From Valencia hispanica (Eukaryota; Chordata; Actinopteri; Cyprinodontiformes; Valenciidae): a DNA stretch of 64,000 bases. Each line of letters opens with the position of its first letter. The first letter of the stretch is position 1. The translations under genes and the position numbers were made by a program. This document shows positions 1 to 64,000 of this stretch, piece by piece. The DNA lies in assembly GCA_963556495.2 (NCBI GenBank), contig OY747704.1, forward strand, positions 11,437,501 through 11,501,500. The letters run 5' to 3'. Under the pieces are notes generated by a model. The model was not told the origin of the DNA, did not search any database, and worked only from the letters and a program-made list of their open reading frames with translations.

Positions 1-50
1 AAAGAGTCGAAGGATTTTCAGTTATTATTGATGATAAACCTTCAACTTGT

Positions 51-2617
51 ATGTTGGACCCAATTCCAACCAAATTATTTAAAGAAGTGTTCCATTTGGT
101 TCCTGGCCCCATTTTGGATATGATGAATCTATCCTTTGTAAACAGATACGTACCACAGGAATTTAAAATAGCCGTGATTAAACCTTTACTCAAGAAACCT
201 TCCCTTGATCAAGATGACTTAGTGAATTACAGACCTATATCTAACCTTCCTTTCTTATCCAAAGTCCTTGAGAAAATTGTTGCTAATCAAGTCTGTGAGC
301 ATCTAAACAGGAACGAGCTGTTTGAAGAGTTTCAGTCAGGTTTTAGAGCTCATCATAGCACTGAAACAGCACTGGTGAAGGTTCCTAATGATATTCTCAT
401 GGCCTCAGATAATGGACTGGTGTCTGTTCTGGTTTTGTTAGATCTCAGTGCTGCTTTTGACACAGTCGATCATAATATTCTCTTAGAAAGGCTTGAACAT
501 GTTGCAGGGATCAAAGGAACAGCACTAGGCTGGTTTATTTTTTTTATTTTATTTTATTTTATTTTTTTATTTTTTTATTTATTTTTTAAACGTGTCCTGT
601 TTGGCAGTGTGGAGCTCAGAATTGGTGTCTGAGTATCAAGTAGAACCCCAACAGATTTACTTTCACAAGCGGAGCAGTACAGCTTTAGCTATAGTACTCC
701 ACTTGATTTATGTGTGAAAAATCTTTATTATGAATTGTTGGATTTTTTTTTTCCTGATGTTATGGACACGGAGACGGAAAATTAAGGAGAAGAAAGAAGG
801 AAGATGAAGAAGAGAGGTAGGAAACAAAATGTCATGAGAGAGGGTGAGTTTAAAATACAAGAGAGGAAGGGGAACAAAGAAAACACAGGAAGACATTGAA
901 GTCTGCCTCCATACCCACAGGACGGCAGAGAGAGGGGGAAAAACAAAACACGAAAAAGGAACATCGACAAAACCAACCAAACATCGTGAACTAAGAACTA
1001 AACAACCACATCACACAAAAATAGATATAAAAATACAACAACAATGTCACAGAAAAACTCATGGTACCGATTAATCAAGCTCTAGTAATGATAACCTCAG
1101 CCCAAGAATATATCCTTAAACACCAGAGACCCCACATCTATGTGTGTGTGTTAGCATGCTGGTGCATATAAGGTTTCTCCATAAGAGTGTTCGATAGTTG
1201 GTGTGAGCAGACATCAATCCGTCTCCCAGGAATCGATGCAGACATGAAGGAGATTGGAGCAAAGACGTCCAAAGGACCGCCAGAGCGGGGGGGCAGCAGT
1301 GACGAGGCCCCGCCGGCAACTGGCCGCGCCGCGCCGGGCCGGTCAACGGACCGGGGAAGCCGGGGCCCAGGGGCACCCCACCCCCCAGCAGGGACCCGAC
1401 AAGGGACCGGCCGACGAGGGGCCCCCGGCACTGCAGGGGCCGCGGCCGGCTGCCGGCCGCCACGCGACGCCTCCTCCCTAGGCCAATCCCCACCGCCAAC
1501 ATCCCAGCGCCCCACCAATAGCCTCAGGGGACGGACAGCATCCCCAGGCCGGGCTCAGCCAGTAGCTGGACGCCAAGTTGTACCAGCACTAGGCTGCTTT
1601 AAATCATATTTGTCTGATAGATTCCAGTTTGTTTATCTAAATGATAAATCTTCTTCACTCTCAAGGGTTACTTGTGGAGTTCCACAGGGTTCTGTGCTTG
1701 GACCAATTCTGTTCATCATATATATGCTCCCAATTGGTAGAATCATTAGACAGCATGGGATAAATTTCCACAGCTATGCAGATGATACACAACTATATTT
1801 ATCCATAAATCCTGATGAACCCAGTCAGTTAGGTAGATTACAGGCATGTCTGGAAGACATAAAAACATGGATGACTCTAAACTTTTTGCTTTTAAAGTCT
1901 GACTAAACAGAAGTTGCTGTCTTTGGACCAGAAGTTCTTAAACAGAAACTGATTAGTCAATCACTTCATCTGGATGGCATTAAATTGGCCCCCAGTAATA
2001 ACGTAAAGAACCTCTGCGTTATTTTTGACCGAGACTTGACATTTAAATCCCATATTAAACAGGTTTCTAGGATTTCTTTCTGTCACCTCCGGAATATTGC
2101 TAAAATTAGAAACATCCTGTCCAGGAGTGATGCTGAGAAACTAGTCCATGCATTTGTTACCTCAAGGCTGGACTACTGTAATTCTTTACTATCAGGTAGT
2201 CCACAAAATGCCATTAAAAGCCTCCAGTTGATCCAAAATGCGGCAGCAAGAGTTTTGATGAATATTAAAAAGAGAGATCACATTTCTCCTGTTTTAGCTT
2301 CACTTCATTGGCTCCCTGTTAAATCCAGAATAGAATTTAAGATCCTTCTTCTTACATACAAAGCCCTTAATAATCAAGCTCCATCATACATCAGAGATCT
2401 AATTGTTCCATATGTTCCCAACAGAGCCCTTCGCTCTCAGACTGCAGGTTTACTTGTAGTTCCTAAGATTTCTAAAAGTAGAATGGGAAGCAGATCTTTT
2501 AGTTATCAGGCTCCTCTCCTGTGGAACCAGCTCCCAGCTTTAGTCCGTGAGGCAGACACTCTGTTTACTTTTAAGGCCAGGCTTAAAACTTCCCTTTTTG
2601 ATAAAGCTTATAGTTAG
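51..2617 (+). pseudogene. L2 ORF2 reverse transcriptase remnant
   Basis: Three open pieces carry the L2 ORF2 product: 51-532 ([37 protein letters not shown]), 1597-1905 ([21 protein letters not shown]) and 1985-2617 (the C-terminal LQLIQNAAARVL...HWLPV region). The breaks are the retroposon insertion and an in-frame stop near 1903, where the lineage normally reads on. The catalytic YADD is present, but the element cannot make an intact product. Confidence 0.9.
538..1583 (-). mobile_element. Poly(A)-tailed retroposon inserted in the L2 element (unclassified non-LTR)
   Basis: Starts on the + strand with a T-rich run of TTTTA units, i.e. a poly(A) tail on the minus strand. It is flanked by a target duplication: 520-532 equals 1584-1596 exactly (13 bp), extendable to 18 bp with one mismatch. 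Its minus-strand sequence matches 8489-9071 over about 550 bp. The 5' module (about 1265-1560) is strongly GC-rich and has no counterpart in the second copy. No reverse transcriptase is visible, so this is a 5'-truncated LINE end or a SINE-like element. Confidence 0.8.
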
Positions 2618-3287
2618 AGTGGCTAAGGTCATCCTGAGCTATCTCTGTAGTTATGCTGCTATAGGCTTAGACTGCTGGAGGACAGACGTACCAATTTTCT
2701 TCACTCTGCTACTTCCTTTTCTCCTACTACTCTCCAGTTGTATTACAGTACATTCTGTTATTTGGACTGTTAACTGTTTTCTCTCAGTGTTTTTCTCTCC
2801 ATAGAAGATATACCTGGTCTGGTATCCTGCTTGGCTGCAATGCCCTGTTGGACGGGGGGCATCGACTGGGAGGATGCTCCCAGTAACATAGAAAGTTCTC
2901 TTATATCAGATCTTCTGTTCCTTCTGTGTTTCTGCTCTGTCTTCTCAAACCCCCAGACGGTCGTGGCAGATGGCCGCTCCTACTGAGCCTGGTTCTGTTG
3001 GAGGTTTCTTCCTGTTAAAGGGGAGTTTTTCCTCTCCACCGTCGCTACATGCTTGCTCAGTATGAGGGATTGCTGAAGGATTGCTGTGGTTGGAAAGTCT
3101 GCATCAACGGGGCCCAACCTCACGCCAATGACTGACGCAATCTGCTGGGATTCCTTAAATAGGAAACTTTTTTAACTGATTGGAATGTTTGTATAAATGT
3201 ATTGAAATGACTTCTTGTTAAGTGCCTTGAGATGACATCTGTTGTGAATTGGCGCTATCTAAATAAACTGAATTGAATTGAACTGAA

Positions 3288-3774
3288 TGAGACAGATTCG
3301 CTGAGATACTGTCTTCCCTGTTGTTTGAAAAGTATAGTTATTAGTGGCTGCTTTCAGAGAGTTAATTATTGCAGTGGAGGAACCCAGCTGCAGAGTATGT
3401 TAGCACAGCTCATTATGGAGCGTCAGCTAGCGCTCAAATCTGGGAGGAAGAAAGCCAAATCTGTTTGCCATCTGGTGCCTCATGCTCGGATGGCCCCCCT
3501 GTAACCACTAACTCTACCGCTGGCAAACCGATGAGGAAGTTCTCAATATTTTCAATAAGTAAACAAAATGAAATCATGCATTGTCATCAGCATCTCAGTG
3601 TAAAGAGGCTCGCAAATTGCCTTTGTCAATTTTTACGTTTTGTTATATTTAGTCACAAATGTCTACGCATTCTGTTTTTGTTTTTTTTAAGGAATTTAAG
3701 TGCAAAAGAAACACAAAGTTTTGCAAAATTATAATAAAAAAATGAAATTAAGACTTTTTTAAAATAAAAATCCT
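3288..3774. other. No recognised feature
   Basis: AT-rich sequence with a short unconvincing open frame (3369-3734). I see no splice-flanked coding segment or known repeat. Confidence 0.5.
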
Positions 3775-4740
3775 AAAAATGTCACATGCATCTGTATTCA
3801 AACCCCTTTTCTCCAACACTGCTAAACAAAGTGTTTGTCCAGTGCAAATTATTTCCTTTGGGAGTCTCCTAATTAGTCTACCTTTGTGTAATTTAATCTC
3901 AGTACATGCATTGTTTCTCAGAGGATTGTTAGATTATTAGTGAACAAACAGCATCGCGGAGATCAAGAAAACCCATGTGACAGATCAGGGAGAACGTTGT
4001 GGAGAAGATTAAACCAGGATTAGGTTATTAAAGAAATATCTTAATATTTGTACATCTTTAGGAGAACTATTCAAGCCATAATTTGGAAACGAACTAAAAC
4101 CTGGCTGTCCGCAAGGACAACATTGTTCAGAGAAATAGCAAAGGAGCCCATGGTAGCTCTGGAGGAGCTGCACAAATGCCTAGCTCATGTGGGGGAATCA
4201 TTTAACTCCTATTGCTTGTGCTCCTCTCAAGATTGGCCTTGATGGAGGAGTTGCAAGGAGAAAGCTGTTTGTGAAAGAGTGCAACCACAAGTTCTGTTTA
4301 GAATTTGTGGTTGTGGCAGCATCATGCTGTGGGGCATATCTTTCAGCGGGGGAGGGAAATGGTTGATGGAGTTGATTGGAGCTAAATAAATACATCCTGG
4401 GAGAAAACATTTATCTGATAGAGCTTCAGCTATTTTGTAAAGTAAAATATTTTAACAAAAATTAATTAATCTCTAGATGTGGAAACGTGTTAGACAGAAA
4501 CTCTAAAATTCCTGCAAGCTGTAATTGGAGCAAAAGGTGGTATACCAAGTGTGGACTTAGGGTTGTTAATGCAAATGCTTACAACACTTTTCTGATTTTT
4601 ATTTGTAATAATAATTTAAACATGCTGGATAATTCCCCATCACAATTATGCAGCATGTTTGTGTTTGACAATCACATAAAATCACAATAAAATCCATTCA
4701 AGTTTGTGGTTGCAATGTGACAGCTAAAATATTGTGAGTC
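3775..4740 (+). mobile_element. Decayed Tc1/mariner-type element
   Basis: Degenerate transposase-derived sequence: a stretch around 4141-4240 resembling the ...SGLYGR... part of fish Tc1 transposase genes, a gtggcagcatcatgctgtgggg block near 4312-4335, then tctctagatgtggaaa and gctgtaattggagcaaaaggtgg, ending in ataaaatccattcaagtttgtgg. The same blocks recur at 11590-12385, 39500-40109 and 59530-59860. There are many stops and deletions. Family placement rests on remembered fish Tc1 sequences. Confidence 0.6.
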
Positions 4741-6310
4741 GCACATGCTTTACTTACTACCTGGTTACTGTTGGCACATTGTTATTCCATTCAGTCAACT
4801 GATCTCATGTTTTTTAAGAGTCTGAAAAACGTAGGCATAAGAATGCTGATCTTGGCTTATATTTTGTTGATGCTTTATCAGTCGTTAATGAGCCAGCTGC
4901 TCCTCCATCATGTCAGGCCAATGAAAGTGGAACTCCAAGCAGCACAGTGATACAGCTTGGGGACATGCTGTTGTGTTACTGAACATCCCAACTTCTCTCT
5001 CCCTACAGCATAATGATTTCATCATTCATATCTCTGAGCAAATATTAGTAAACATCATTGCTATCTCTCTCTCTGCGTGTGATATTGTAAGCAGCATTTA
5101 TCACTAGTCTTAGACGTAATGCTTTATAACGGAACAGAGTCAAAAATGGTGAAATAACAACGCTGAGAATAAATGGTATGATTTTGTTGCAAATATAGTC
5201 TTGCAGCAGCAGAAACGTGTAGCTGAGTCTGAGTAGAGCATGTTACTGTAAGGAGGAGTAGGAGGTGAGCCTGTGCTTTTAATAGAAACTCTCTGTCATT
5301 CATTTTTCTGCCTGCTACTTGATCACAAAAGCTGCCAAATATATCCAGTGGTGGTAAGAGAGGCTGTTGTGTGAACACGAGGAGGCTATTCATAGTCTCT
5401 GCTGAGACACCAAATGATCACACTTTTAGTCAGAAAAATATGCATCTCGACTGCTAAACATTTCAACTGTGAACAGTGTACCTCATAAGTCTTAAAATCT
5501 GACGTGTCAGTACTCTAAAATGACAACAGTCTGTTTTTTTCTAAATTTCTCAGTTTTGGCAAGTGCAATTTTTGTTGTTTTTAGAGATAACATTACTATT
5601 CATATCCTTTCTTTTCTCCATGAAACATAATAATGTCAGTAAAAGCTAAGTGTTTCATAGAGAGCATTAATCAAGCCTGTTTTTTGCCTGTCATGTTTTC
5701 CTCCTTTTCTATAGCAAACATATTTATTCTCTCTTCTTCTTCTTCCAGATTACTGACTACAGCCATCGGCTCTCAAGCTAAGACCATCCCTCTTGAAAAA
5801 AACGATCTACTCTCACAATCAAAGTAGTCGTGATAACCAAGCAAATGTCACAGGTATGTGATTGAGTGCTATTTCTGATAGGAAGAACTTCTTTTGAGAG
5901 GGAACAAAATCGCACATCAGTTTGTCGGTTTCATTTCACAGTTTTCAGCTGAGGTCGTGTGTTCATTTTCCCCACGTTGGGCTGTATAGGGATACTCTAT
6001 GTAAATGTCTTACTGTAATGTGAATTCTTGAGATCAACTTCTCTTGCCAAACAGAAACAAAGTTTAATGTATGATAGAGTGTGAATGTGTGTATGAATGG
6101 GTGAATGACTGTAGTAAAGTGCTTTGGAGTCCTCGGACCATTTTCCATTTAACCATTTACCAAAACTGCTTTCATGCGTATAAGAGCGTGCAAAAAGGGG
6201 TGCAAGTTAAAAAGAGCAGTGGGTTGTCATTAAAACAGAAAATCAATATTTTTTTAAGCTGTCATGACATTTTATTCTGATTTATAAGGCACAGGTTTCT
6301 TCATTTTATA
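4741..6310. other. No recognised feature
   Basis: Probable intronic or intergenic sequence. Short open frames occur but none has splice signals plus protein similarity that I can recognise. Confidence 0.45.
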
Positions 6311-6380
6311 TACAGGTACATATAAAAGAAAGTTAAATATCTTTTGTCACTCTTTTTATACATTATATAGATTTGTTGTA

Positions 6381-6869
6381 CAGTCCCAATCAAAAGTTTA
6401 AGACCAGTTGAAAAATGGCAAATAAGACTTATATTGCATAGTTAGATCTTAAGAAGGTAATTTAAGAAATGTCAAATGACTCTCTTACTGCGTTCCACCT
6501 CAGCAATGATGACGCGCTGCGAGAGACCCTGCTTATGCGGTTCAACAACCCGGCCACGTTAAAAAAGGGAACTTTTTTTTGCCTTTGCCATCAGAACGTC
6601 ATGACAGTGTGACTACCTGACAGAATATGACAATGCATCCACATTTTTGCACAGCTTTGGCCTTTTGAAGTCATGTGGTCTTAAACTTTTGATCAGCTGT
6701 AAAACAGCCTGTTTCTGTTTAAACGTTGTTTTCAATAAATTGCATGCTCAAAATATGTTTTGTCTCACTCCCATTTCTTGTTGCATATTGAAGCTCTACT
6801 TGGAACTTTGTGGAGACCCAACCAAAATTTGCCATTTTTCAAGTGGTCTGATACTTTTGATCGGGACTA
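6381..6869. mobile_element. Small inverted-repeat element nested in a Tc1 terminal repeat
   Basis: About 42-bp terminal inverted repeats with a few mismatches (cagtcccaatcaaaagttta at the left; its counterpart ends cttttgatcgggacta at the right). They are flanked by TA at 6379-6380 and 6870-6871. Length 489 bp, no coding capacity. It looks like a non-autonomous Tc1/mariner-type element. It splits the host repeat cleanly: host sequence resumes with ataattgtgatgattatggc. Confidence 0.85.
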
Positions 6870-6934
6870 TAATTGTGATGATTATGGCTAACGGGTCATG
6901 AAAACCCAGAATTCAGTGTCCAAGAAAATCAGAA

Positions 6935-6978
6935 CATTACATCATTACATACATAAGAATGTATGTAATGATGTAATG
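6935..6978. repeat. Perfect 20-bp hairpin
   Basis: The left arm 6935-6954 is the exact reverse complement of 6959-6978, separated by aaga. It lies at the inner edge of the Tc1 left terminal repeat. Confidence 0.95.
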
Positions 6979-7076
6979 AAAAATGATATTGTAAACAGAA
7001 ATGTCAGGTTTCTGGAAATGTCAGGTTTCTGTAATGAAAAATGATATTGTAAACAGAAATGTCAGGTTTCTGGAAA
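6973..7076. repeat. 46-bp direct repeat, 58-bp period
   Basis: 6973-7018 and 7031-7076 are identical, separated by tgtcaggtttct, itself a copy of part of the unit. This is a recent local duplication inside the Tc1-like element, just downstream of its transposase remnant. Confidence 0.95.
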
Positions 7077-7088
7077 CTATGTTCATTT

Positions 7089-7900
7089 CTATGCACTCAA
7101 TACTTGGTTGAGGATCCTCCCATCAGTGTAATGTGGCATTGTGGGGATTAGCCTGTGCTTCTGTTGAGGTATAATGGAAGCCTTCAGGTCATCTGCATTG
7201 TTGGGTCTGTTGTCTCTCCTCTTCCTCTTGAGAATACTCCATAGATTCTCTATGGGGGTTCTGGTCCGGCCAGTTTTCTGGCCAATAAAGTGCAGTAACC
7301 CCATGGTCATTGAACCAGTTTTTGGTACATTTGGCAGTGTCGGCAGATGCCAAGTCCAGCTGGAAAATGAATTCAACATCTCCATAGAATTTGTCAGCTG
7401 GAGGAAGCTGAAGTGCTAAAAAAATTCCTGGTACCTTGATGTCCAAATGAAATGCAAACTTTCTTTCATCTGACTTTGGACCACTGATCAGCAGTCCAGT
7501 TTTTTTTCTCTCCTTAGCTCAGGTAAGAGGCTTCTGATGTCTCTGCTTCAATAGTGGCTTGACACAAGGAATGCCAGATTTGTTGCCCATGTGTAGTATT
7601 CATCGGTGGGTAGTGGCTCTTGATGCGCTCACTCCGGCCTCAGTCCAATCCTTGTGAAGCTTCCTCACATTCTTGAATGGATTTTGCTAGACAGATCTGG
7701 CAAGGCTGTGGTTATCTCTGTTGCTGGTGCACCTTTTCCTAAAGCACTTTTGCTTCCACTCAACTTACTATGAATATATTTGGACACAGCACTCTGTGGA
7801 CCACCAACTTCTTTAGGAATGGTCTTTTGTGTCTTACCTCCTTGTGGAGAGTGTCAGTGACTGTCTTCTGGACATCTGTACTCAGTGCTACAGTAACTAC
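7089..7900 (-). pseudogene. Tc1-like transposase remnant
   Basis: On the minus strand the end of a DD34E transposase is readable in two frames: TKNWFNDHGVTALYWP (7189-7446), then PIENLWSILKRKRRDNRP and NNADDLKASI (7089-7385). A frameshift separates them within the NPxEN motif. Farther upstream (to about 7900) the N-terminal helix-turn-helix part is recognisable only at DNA level. Not functional. Confidence 0.85.
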
Positions 7901-8488
7901 TGACTCAGAATGAGAGACCATTTAGACGCTTAAGAAACATTTGCAGATCTTTTGAGTTGATCAGCTGATTAGGGTGTGACACCTTGAGTTTCCAATATTA
8001 AACCTTTTTCACAATATTCAGTGGGTTTTTTTAGGCACTGAATTTTGGGTTTTCATTATCAATAAGCCATCACCAAAATTACAAGAAACAAAGACTTGAA
8101 ATATTTCAATCTATGTATGATGATTTTTTATAATATGAGTTTCCTTTTCTTAAAGTAAAGACAGAAAACCGAACAGACCTTTTTCACAAAATGTCATGTT
8201 TTTAGACGCACCTGTATGTTTTTCAAGAATTTCTCTGGCTGTCAGCTCTTGATTGTTATTAGGGATTTAACAAAACATTAAGCTGACGTGATAAGGCACA
8301 ACATTGGGTTCATGAGAACAGAACAAGATTTTAGAATTAAAATTTTAGAAAACTAATCCGTCATTTTTTGTTTTCACTAACAGAATAAAGTTTTCACAAC
8401 TCACCAACTTTGTTTTGCAGAATCTCCATTCACTGTAAAATAATCCAATCTAGGTTTCATGAGTTTAAGTATTTTAAGTTTTGAACCA

Positions 8489-9071
8489 AAACCATCTTGG
8501 GGGATGCAGTCCCCTTGGGCTGGTCCGCCTGGGGTTCTGGGGGTCCTTTGGACGTCTTGGCTCTGATCTCCTTCATGTCTGCATCGATTCCTGGGAGACG
8601 GATTGATGCCTGCTCACACCAGCTATTGAACACTCTTATGGAGAAACCTTATATGCACCAGCATGCTCACACACACTCATAGATGTGGGGTCTCCAGGGT
8701 TCACAGATATATTCTTGGGCTGAGGTTATCATTACTAGATCTTGATTTAATCTGTAATATGAGCTTTTCAGTGACATTATTGTTGTATTTTTATATCCAT
8801 TTTTGTTTGATGTGGTTGATGTCTTAGTTCACAGTGTTTGGTTTGTTTTGTTGATGTTCCTTTTTCCGTTTTTTTGTTTTTTCCTCTTTCTGCCGTCCTG
8901 TGGGTATGGAGGCAGACTTCGATGTTTTCTTGTGTTTTCTTTGTTTCCCTTCCTCTCTTTTATTTTCAACTCACCCTCTCTCTTAACTTTTTGTTTCCTC
9001 CCTCTCTTCTTCATCCTCCTTCTTTCTTCCCCTTTATTTTCTGTCTCCGTGTCAAAAACCAGAAAAAAAAA
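8489..9071 (+). mobile_element. Second copy of the unclassified poly(A) retroposon, 5'-truncated
   Basis: Matches the reverse complement of the 538-1260 part of the first copy, including catcgattcctgggagacgg, a terminal pyrimidine-rich tract and a final A-run. It is flanked by ttgaacca at 8481-8488 and 9072-9079, a likely 8-bp target duplication. The GC-rich 5' module of the other copy is missing. Open frames in the pyrimidine tract are low-complexity artefacts. Confidence 0.78.
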
Positions 9072-9079
9072 TTGAACCA

Positions 9080-10395
9080 GATATGTAGCCATTTCTGAAA
9101 TAACCATTTGGTTTAGTGCTGGTAGGTAGCCACAGTATGAAGTCGATGGCAACTTTTGCATTATAAATGCATAACAGGTGCTTACAAATCTCAACTAGAC
9201 TAAGTTAGGTAAGTCTGTCAACACAACAGGGCACCCTAACAATTACTTCCTGTCTTACTTTAAAATAGAAATGTCAAACATAGACACAATGTGTCAAGCG
9301 TAAAGCATTCACCTTAATATCTAGAGCCTGTAACAATGGCTTAAAGTATACTTGCCTTAGCAGATAAAGTCACATGCTCTTTATCTTGATTTTAAAAATA
9401 TAATGGTGTATAACGAGATTTGTGGGCAATCTTGTTATAATCCAACTATAGTTTCTTTAGGAGTAGGTAAATCTATAACATATGATAATATACAGTACCT
9501 GTTCCTTCTGTCATGCTCTAAAACATCCCAACCATTACCCAAAACTGTAGGTCATTTTAAAATCTTGAAAGTGTTATGAATTAAAAAAAAAAATGCTGTG
9601 ATTGGTTACTTGCTTCCATTGCTGTGATGACTCCTTGGTTTTTGTGTCTGAAAAGGCCACATTGTGGCTGCATGTGTTTGTGAGGACATGTTCTGTTCTC
9701 ATTCTTACTGTGTGTTAGATCAGCCATACTGCATGGTGACTACTGTGATTATCTGTGACTGTGCTGTGATCACTGCTGTTTCTCAAGTCTACAGTTCTAA
9801 TCAGGCTATGCTGTGCTATAACAGCAAATCTCCCACTTATCCCAGTGACATATGGGACACAACAATTAGATACACCGACATGCACATGTATTCAAATGTA
9901 TTCAGGTGTTTAGGCTGTAAAGCTCTAGGAGTCGCTTATCTTCTGTTCTGGTTTTGCTTTGAAAAACTTTGAGCTTTTTAAAATGTTTTTCTGAAAGATC
10001 AGTTACATGTTATTGTCATTTTACATATCTGAAATACAGAATGAAAAAAAATAGTGTTTCTTTTGTCAGGAAGAATATTGATGAAGAAGAGTCTTCCTTT
10101 AGATGAAATAAATCAAACAGCTTTTGAGAGGAGAGCAGTACCTCCCGCATCACAACCCAAGAAGCCAATAAAAGTTTATGTATGGACAACTTTCCACCAG
10201 TCCACATTGAATTACCATGGTAACCAACTATTATATGCCAATGGGATGGTAATCTCCACTGCTTTCATTACATCATCATCATCAGGTTTTAAATCCGATA
10301 TTCACCCCATCATCAGGATACCGCTCAGCAGACCCACCACTTCTTTGCCTTCATGGAGCGCATTAGTCTGGTTGTCAGTGTGTAAAGAAGTCTAA
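9080..10395. other. No recognised feature
   Basis: A 102-codon open frame at 9664-9972 shows no recognisable domain, no splice sites in register and no relation to citron. The rest is ordinary AT-rich sequence. A near-palindromic ttaccatggtaa sits near 10213-10224. Confidence 0.45.
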
Positions 10396-10752
10396 AGCCT
10401 AGTTTATATTTCTCTGTCAGCAGAGGTGGAAAAACATGCAGCGCTATCATTCATCAATGCAAGTGCTTTGAGGCAGGCCCACAGAGGGTTACGGAGACAT
10501 GCCCAGTTTTTTAAACGTCCGTCTAAAGCTACAGACAGCTCAAGCCTCTGATTGGTCAGCACGTCACTTCTTTTAAATTTGTCAACAGCACCACCATTTC
10601 CACACAAAAGAAGCGCTACGTCCCCTGCTGTTCTGGAGGGAAATTGCGTTGCAAGACTCTTCAGGCAATGAAGAAGTCTGAAAGAAAAACTTTTCTGTCA
10701 ATACGTGCGCTTGCCTGTGCAAACTTGCTGACGGAGAAGTATAAACTAGGCT
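10396..10752. mobile_element. 357-bp inverted-repeat element (MITE)
   Basis: The left end 10396-10421 (starts agcctagtttatatttctct) is an inverted repeat of 10727-10752 (ends gtataaactaggct) over 26 bp with two or three mismatches. No coding capacity. The target duplication is unclear (aa or taa), so the superfamily is unsure; PIF/Harbinger is one possibility. Confidence 0.75.
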
Positions 10753-11043
10753 AAACTAGGTTGAGAGATGTATTTAACTGGTCCAAACACACACAAAACA
10801 AAACAAAAACACTTGAGGATTTACTGCTGTGTGTGTAGTGGACATACATCGTTGTAGTTGTTTAATGTCGGTCATTTTTTAACTTATGCTTGACTTACAA
10901 CTCTGCCGCACCTTTTCAAGCACACCACATTCCCTGCCTTCTCTCTAGATCAGCTCTTTCTGCCTCTCAGCAGACTGCCATGCAATCTCTCCAACACAAG
11001 TCATCCATCGTCACCCTTATGTGTGGTGTGTTGTATTATCCAG

Positions 11044-63957
<52,914 letters not shown>

Positions 63958-64000
63958 GTACAGTGCTTTCCCTGAATTCTACTGCTTGTGTTTCTACATT

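Larger units (their letters stand above)
1..3287 (+). mobile_element. L2-type non-LTR retrotransposon, lineage 1 (left end outside window, interrupted)
   Basis: Sequence from the reverse transcriptase to the 3' end of an L2-clade LINE. It is nearly colinear with the copy at 30480-32640. The 3' untranslated part ends in aataaactgaattgaattg, the short tail repeat of this lineage. The element is split by the retroposon at 538-1583. Removing that insert restores the order seen in the intact sister copy. Confidence 0.93.
6313..8214 (-). mobile_element. Tc1-like transposon with long terminal inverted repeats and TA target duplication
   Basis: The left end starts caggtacat after TA (6311-6312). The right end finishes gacgcacctg before TA (8215-8216). 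The inner parts of both ends match as inverted repeats of roughly 150-200 bp: the sequence around 6872-6925 mirrors the tgaattttgggttttcat block at 8040-8060. This arrangement is like the IR/DR subgroup of Tc1 elements. A second inverted-repeat element (6381-6869) is inserted in the left repeat. The transposase, on the minus strand, is broken. Confidence 0.85.

Noticed and set aside
1116..1518. Two overlapping 126-128 codon minus-strand frames rich in Gly, Pro and Arg
   Set aside because: They lie in the GC-rich module of a retroposon, where stop codons are rare; no domain recognised.
5633..5827. Possible exon after tcttcttcttcttccag near 5748
   Set aside because: Acceptor-like tract only; the following frame does not resemble citron and closes quickly without a donor in frame.
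8497..9194. Phe/Leu/Ser-rich and Lys/Arg-rich frames on both strands
   Set aside because: They cover the pyrimidine-rich end of the retroposon and are low-complexity shadows.
9664..9972. 102-codon frame with many Cys and Tyr
   Set aside because: No recognisable domain, no splice register with citron, ordinary for AT-rich intron.
10921..11043. An additional citron exon just upstream of in-window exon 1
   Set aside because: ctctctagatcagctctttc has an acceptor look but no open frame resembling citron follows.

Overview
This window is animal DNA, most likely from a teleost fish. It carries one recognisable host gene in many small exons with GT-AG introns. The introns are full of L2-type non-LTR retrotransposons, Tc1/mariner elements, small inverted-repeat elements and a BEL/Pao retroelement, a mixture typical of fish genomes. 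Long dinucleotide tracts are common. There are no operons, phage genes, CRISPR arrays or bacterial genes.

The host gene is cit (citron Rho-interacting kinase), on the + strand. Seventeen exons between 11044 and 63957 can be placed by their splice sites. They join without a reading-frame break into 731 codons of the central coiled-coil rod. The kinase domain lies upstream of the window. The C1, PH and citron-homology domains lie downstream. Positions 1-11043 are probably also cit intron, but that is inferred.

Most of the remaining sequence is transposon-derived, and many elements sit inside others. From left to right: an L2 copy (1-3287) split by a minus-strand poly(A) retroposon (538-1583); a Tc1-like element (6313-8214) with a smaller inverted-repeat element inside its own terminal repeat; a 357-bp element (10396-10752); and, in the 24-kb intron between in-window exons 2 and 3, a minus-strand L2 of a second lineage. 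That L2 is split by another copy of the same lineage (16530-18673, 5-bp target duplication) and again by a truncated BEL/Pao element (20076 to about 25325). A long L2 copy follows at 28880-32640, then a TTAA-flanked element at 33601-35513. Later introns carry a Tc1 element nested in an older repeat (37720-39185), an L2 fragment that fills nearly all of one intron (48226-49158), THAP/SWIM-type transposon remnants near 50.2-50.7 kb, and scattered Tc1 and L2 fragments.

I found no evidence of a new molecular system. The points most worth a second look are the dated nested insertions, an unclassified retroposon with a GC-rich 5' module, a perfect 27-bp-arm palindrome inside an L2 ORF1, and a BEL/Pao pol frame that is still long and open although its gag is broken and one reverse-transcriptase motif residue is changed.
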